Assembly: GCF_012927115.1 (NCBI RefSeq) | Contig: NZ_JABBFY010000001.1 | Span: forward strand, 1,922,001-1,986,000 | Origin: Sphingomonas sp. G-3-2-10 | Lineage (GTDB): Bacteria > Pseudomonadota > Alphaproteobacteria > Sphingomonadales > Sphingomonadaceae | Length of the DNA: 64,000 bases | Reading direction: 5' to 3' | Part shown: piece after piece, positions 61,789 through 64,000 of the stretch | How positions within the stretch are numbered: the stretch's first letter is position 1 | How the letters are laid out: each line of letters starts with the position of its first letter | The notes under the pieces: generated by a model | Databases searched by the model: none | Told to the model about the DNA's origin: nothing | The model's input: the letters and a program-made list of their open reading frames with translations, nothing else | Made by a program: the position numbers and the translations under genes

Positions 61789-62334
61789 ATGTCGCTACCG
61801 TTCGAAACGGTGTCGCAATTCGCGGGTCTGGGGCTGACGCTCGTCGCCGGCTGGTTCTTCGGCATGGCCAGCGCGCCGGGTGGGAAGAAATGGCGCGAAC
61901 TCTATGAAGAGGAAAGCGTCGATCTCGCCAACTACCGCCATCAGGCCGAAACCGACCTGAAGGACGCGAACCGGCGGATCCGCGACCTGGAAGCCGAGAA
62001 TTCGAAGCTTACCGCTGCGGCAGCCGCAGCACCGGCTACGGTTGCGGCCGCCGCAGCCGAAACGCCGTCAGGCAGCGGCTGGCGCGGCTGGTTCGGTTGG
62101 GGCCGCGACAATCTCGCGCGGATCAAGGGCATCGACGAAACGCGCGAGAAGCGGCTCAACGAACTGGGCATCAAGACCTATCGCGAGATCGAGAAGATGA
62201 CCGCCGAGGACGAAGCCGCGCTGGAGCAGCGTCTGGAGATGGACAAGGGCGGGATCGCCGACAGCCACTGGCGCGAACAGGCTGCCCTGCTGCGCGCGGG
62301 AAACGAAGACGAGCATGCGAAGAAGTTCGGCTGA
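61789..62334 (+). CDS. Membrane-anchored coiled-coil protein with helix-hairpin-helix-like tail
   Basis: A 181-residue protein with an N-terminal membrane helix (FAGLGLTLVAGWFFGMAS), a coiled coil (residues 35-75, with RHQAETDLKDANRRIRDLEAENSKL), an Ala/Pro linker, and a C-terminal domain DNLARIKGIDETREKRLNELGIKTYREIEKM, which resembles the helix-3-turn-helix domain of predicted flap-nuclease-like (COG3743) proteins, though no nuclease residues are seen. AGAGGGG precedes ATG 61789. It may be membrane-linked nucleic-acid binding; unknown. Confidence 0.8.
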   Translation: MSLPFETVSQFAGLGLTLVAGWFFGMASAPGGKKWRELYEEESVDLANYRHQAETDLKDANRRIRDLEAENSKLTAAAAAAPATVAAAAAETPSGSGWRGWFGWGRDNLARIKGIDETREKRLNELGIKTYREIEKMTAEDEAALEQRLEMDKGGIADSHWREQAALLRAGNEDEHAKKFG

Positions 62335-62340
62335 TCTGGA

Positions 62341-62366
62341 ACGGCCTGCCCCGCCGGGCAGGCCGT
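62341..62366. terminator. Hairpin between convergent genes
   Basis: ACGGCCTGCCC (62341-62351) pairs perfectly with GGGCAGGCCGT (62356-62366), loop of four bases, in the space between two converging stops. No clear T-run on either side. Confidence 0.6.
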
Positions 62367-62377
62367 CCCGATATCGA

Positions 62378-62848
62378 CTACTGGCCGTAGATGCGGCGCC
62401 CTTCCAGATTGGGGGTGGCGGCGGTGATGCGCGGCACCGCGTTATAGTTTCCGGAACAGGCCATCGGCGCGGTCTTGCCCGCGATGGTCGCCGGATTGAT
62501 CGCCACCATCGGCGTCACCGTATCCGAGCTGAACAGGCTGTCTTCGCCCAGATAGGCAGTCGAATAGACCGTCTGAAAGGTATTGGCTGAGCAATCGATG
62601 CGATAGGTGATCCGGATCATCGAATAGCGTTGCCCGCTGGAGAACTGGCGCTCCACCGCGAAATGCGACGCAACCGTGACTTCGCGCATCGTCGCGCTGG
62701 GCTTCTTCACCGCCGCGACGTCGAGGAACACCGACGACCGCTTGTCGCCTTCGCCGAACTCGCCGATGCTGCGCCAGTCGGATGCCTGCGCCATCGCAAC
62801 CGGCGCGGCGAACAGCGCCGCAGCGCCAATCATCACCTTCATATACAT
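62378..62848 (-). CDS. Secreted surface-adhesin E-like protein
   Basis: A 156-residue exported protein with a signal peptide (KVMIGAAALFAAPVAMA, cleavage before QASD). The mature part has DWRSIGEFGEGDKRSSVFLDVAAVKKPS, RYSMIRITYRIDCSANTFQTVYSTAYLGE and a late Cys in KTAPMACSGNY, the pattern of the surface-adhesin E-like (PF16747-type) domain, which is widely spread and mostly uncharacterised. GAGGGG precedes ATG 62848. The two Cys may form a disulfide. Confidence 0.75.
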   Translation of the reverse strand: MYMKVMIGAAALFAAPVAMAQASDWRSIGEFGEGDKRSSVFLDVAAVKKPSATMREVTVASHFAVERQFSSGQRYSMIRITYRIDCSANTFQTVYSTAYLGEDSLFSSDTVTPMVAINPATIAGKTAPMACSGNYNAVPRITAATPNLEGRRIYGQ

Positions 62849-62918
62849 TGTCGATCCCCTCAGTTTCCGGAGGACATGATGCCAATGATCTTCCGGTTTC
62901 GGAAGGGGTTATGGCAGG

Positions 62919-64000
62919 TCATTCGCCCGGGAAGAGGAACACCAGCGCCTTGCGCGCAAGGCCGTTCACCGCCTTGGTCACATCGGCGCCGGTCAAGGCC
63001 CCGGCCAGTTCGCCGACCGTAAGCCCATCCCGCGCCAGCAGCAGGTCCAGCACCTCGCGTTCCCCCGCCGTGATGCTCGCATTGCCCCCTGCGGGGCCGA
63101 GCTTGCCGTCGTCCGGCAACGCGATCCGCCGCCGCAGCGACGGCAGCACCAGCGTGCCGGACGTCAGTTCATGGAGATGGCCAAGATTGAATGGCCGCAC
63201 CGGCTCGCGCGCCTGATCCGCCTCGTCCTGGAACGCATCCAGATCGAGGCCGTCCGCGAGCGCGCGCAGCATCGTGCGCAGGCGTTCTGCCCGCCCGGCC
63301 TGTGCCTCCGGCCCTTCCAGCGGGTTGATATCCTCGCGGCCAATCTCCTCGCGTTCCGCAACGGTGCCGAGCCAGCGCAGCAGATCGCGCCCGCGCGTGG
63401 GCTGGACGGTCAGGGTCAGGTGCAGCGAGCTCGGCCCGACCACTTCCGCCCAATGCACATCGCCGCGCGGCACGAACAGCAGGTCGCCCGGCTCCATTAG
63501 GACTTCGGCTTCGACCGGGCCGGGGTCCTTGGGATGCGGGAAGCGATCGTTGACCAGCGGATAGCGATAGGGCTGGCCGTGCAGGAACCAGCGCTTGCTG
63601 CCGTGCACCTGCAGCACCAGCACATTGTGATCGTCGAAATGCGGCGGGAATGCGCTTTCGGCCTGGAAGCTCACATAGGCGTTGGTCGCGACCCGAGCGC
63701 GGAAATGGCGTTCGACCATCGCGTTGAGCGCGGCGATTGCGGGCACGCGCTTCTCCACGCTGTTGAGCACGAGGCTCATGCCCTGATCGCACAGCCCATG
63801 CAGCGCCTCGGCGCGCAATGGCCGTTCCTCGCCATGCTTGGCGCGAGGTACCGCCATGTCGAACCACGCGTCGCGGCCGCGCTGCGCGATCTTGAGCTCG
63901 GAATCGAGCAGCCGCTCGGCGGTGGGCAGCGTGTTGACCGTTTCCCACGGCAGCAGCTTCGCGAACGCCGCCGCATTGCCGCCCTTCAGGTGCAGCCTTG
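62919..64000 (-). CDS. JmjC/cupin-4 ribosomal-oxygenase-like protein (5' end beyond right edge)
   Basis: The frame is open to the right edge, so the N-terminus is missing; 360 codons including the stop are visible. The catalytic cupin has FPPHFDDHNVLVLQVHGSKRW (iron His and Asp), EPGDLLFVPRGDVHWAE (second His) and LHLTLTV, as in ROX/RoxA-type (Cupin_4) 2-oxoglutarate oxygenases that hydroxylate ribosomal proteins. A dimerisation helix region and a winged-helix C-terminal domain (GEREVLDLLLARDGLTVGELAGAL) follow, which is the RoxA layout. The internal ATG at 63857 is not the start since the family sequence continues upstream of it. Confidence 0.88.
   Translation of the reverse strand, partial: RLHLKGGNAAAFAKLLPWETVNTLPTAERLLDSELKIAQRGRDAWFDMAVPRAKHGEERPLRAEALHGLCDQGMSLVLNSVEKRVPAIAALNAMVERHFRARVATNAYVSFQAESAFPPHFDDHNVLVLQVHGSKRWFLHGQPYRYPLVNDRFPHPKDPGPVEAEVLMEPGDLLFVPRGDVHWAEVVGPSSLHLTLTVQPTRGRDLLRWLGTVAEREEIGREDINPLEGPEAQAGRAERLRTMLRALADGLDLDAFQDEADQAREPVRPFNLGHLHELTSGTLVLPSLRRRIALPDDGKLGPAGGNASITAGEREVLDLLLARDGLTVGELAGALTGADVTKAVNGLARKALVFLFPGE

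Overview
The window is a gene-dense, high-GC chromosome segment from an alphaproteobacterium, almost certainly a member of the Sphingomonadaceae (Sphingomonas or a close relative). This rests on the G/C-ending codon use, the gcvT-gcvH-gcvPA-gcvPB operon with a split P-protein, the archaeal/eukaryotic-type prolyl-tRNA synthetase, the APH-type homoserine kinase followed by rnhA, the Cpa/Tad pilus genes, and several small proteins of a type I associate with sphingomonads. I see no rRNA, tRNA, insertion sequence, integrase, CRISPR array or replication origin, so this is ordinary chromosome with a few accessory patches.

Layout. 1-6 kb: the start of a family 10 pectate lyase (cut by the left edge), an aldehyde dehydrogenase, a hemerythrin-like protein, a quinone oxidoreductase and an SLC13-type transporter. 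6-7.8 kb: small unknown genes and a divergent S24 (LexA/CI-like) repressor / mini-HTH module. 7.8-12.7 kb: a surface-polysaccharide patch. It holds an XrtA/PEP-CTERM-type glycosyltransferase and, divergently, an XrtA-type O-antigen-ligase-like protein and an OafA-type acyltransferase, but no exosortase. 12.7-15.3 kb: topoisomerase IB, an MscS channel and a SnoaL-like protein. 15.3-18.6 kb: a VOC protein and a TetR regulator diverging over three identically spaced operators, then MaoC hydratase and thiolase. 18.6-22.7 kb: two DUF805 paralogues, a glucokinase homologue with altered key motifs, a flavin-binding stress protein, a DUF1232 protein and a BLUF blue-light sensor. 22.7-31.5 kb: intracellular PHA depolymerase, an ABC exporter, a saccharopine-dehydrogenase-like reductase, RNase R and glycerol-3-phosphate dehydrogenase. 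31.5-39.7 kb: PilZ protein, a putative 2OG oxygenase next to proS, transporters and membrane proteins, KptA and an AraC/GyrI regulator.

39.7-44.6 kb is the glycine cleavage operon on the minus strand, headed by a tandem glycine riboswitch and interrupted by a long inverted repeat. 44.8-50.5 kb holds two tandem SpoIIAA/STAS-like paralogues, an acyltransferase, a lipoprotein, ispH, thrB, rnhA and a cupin hydroxylase. 50.5-51.4 kb is repeat-bearing intergenic DNA plus a thioesterase. 51.4-54.4 kb has a YegP-type protein, a secreted unknown, a D-arginine-dehydrogenase-like oxidase and a hydrolase. 54.5-61.7 kb is a Tad/Cpa pilus operon (cpaA-B-C-D-E, tadB, tadC) that lacks the ATPase gene cpaF/tadA and any Flp pilin gene. 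The right edge cuts a JmjC/cupin ribosomal-oxygenase-like gene.

No wholly new system stands out. The signals most worth following are the TetR operator triplet with exact 25-bp phasing, the Tad operon without its motor ATPase, the XrtA-type glycan genes without an exosortase, the motif-altered glucokinase under a possible LacI-family operator, and the tandem SpoIIAA-like pair.
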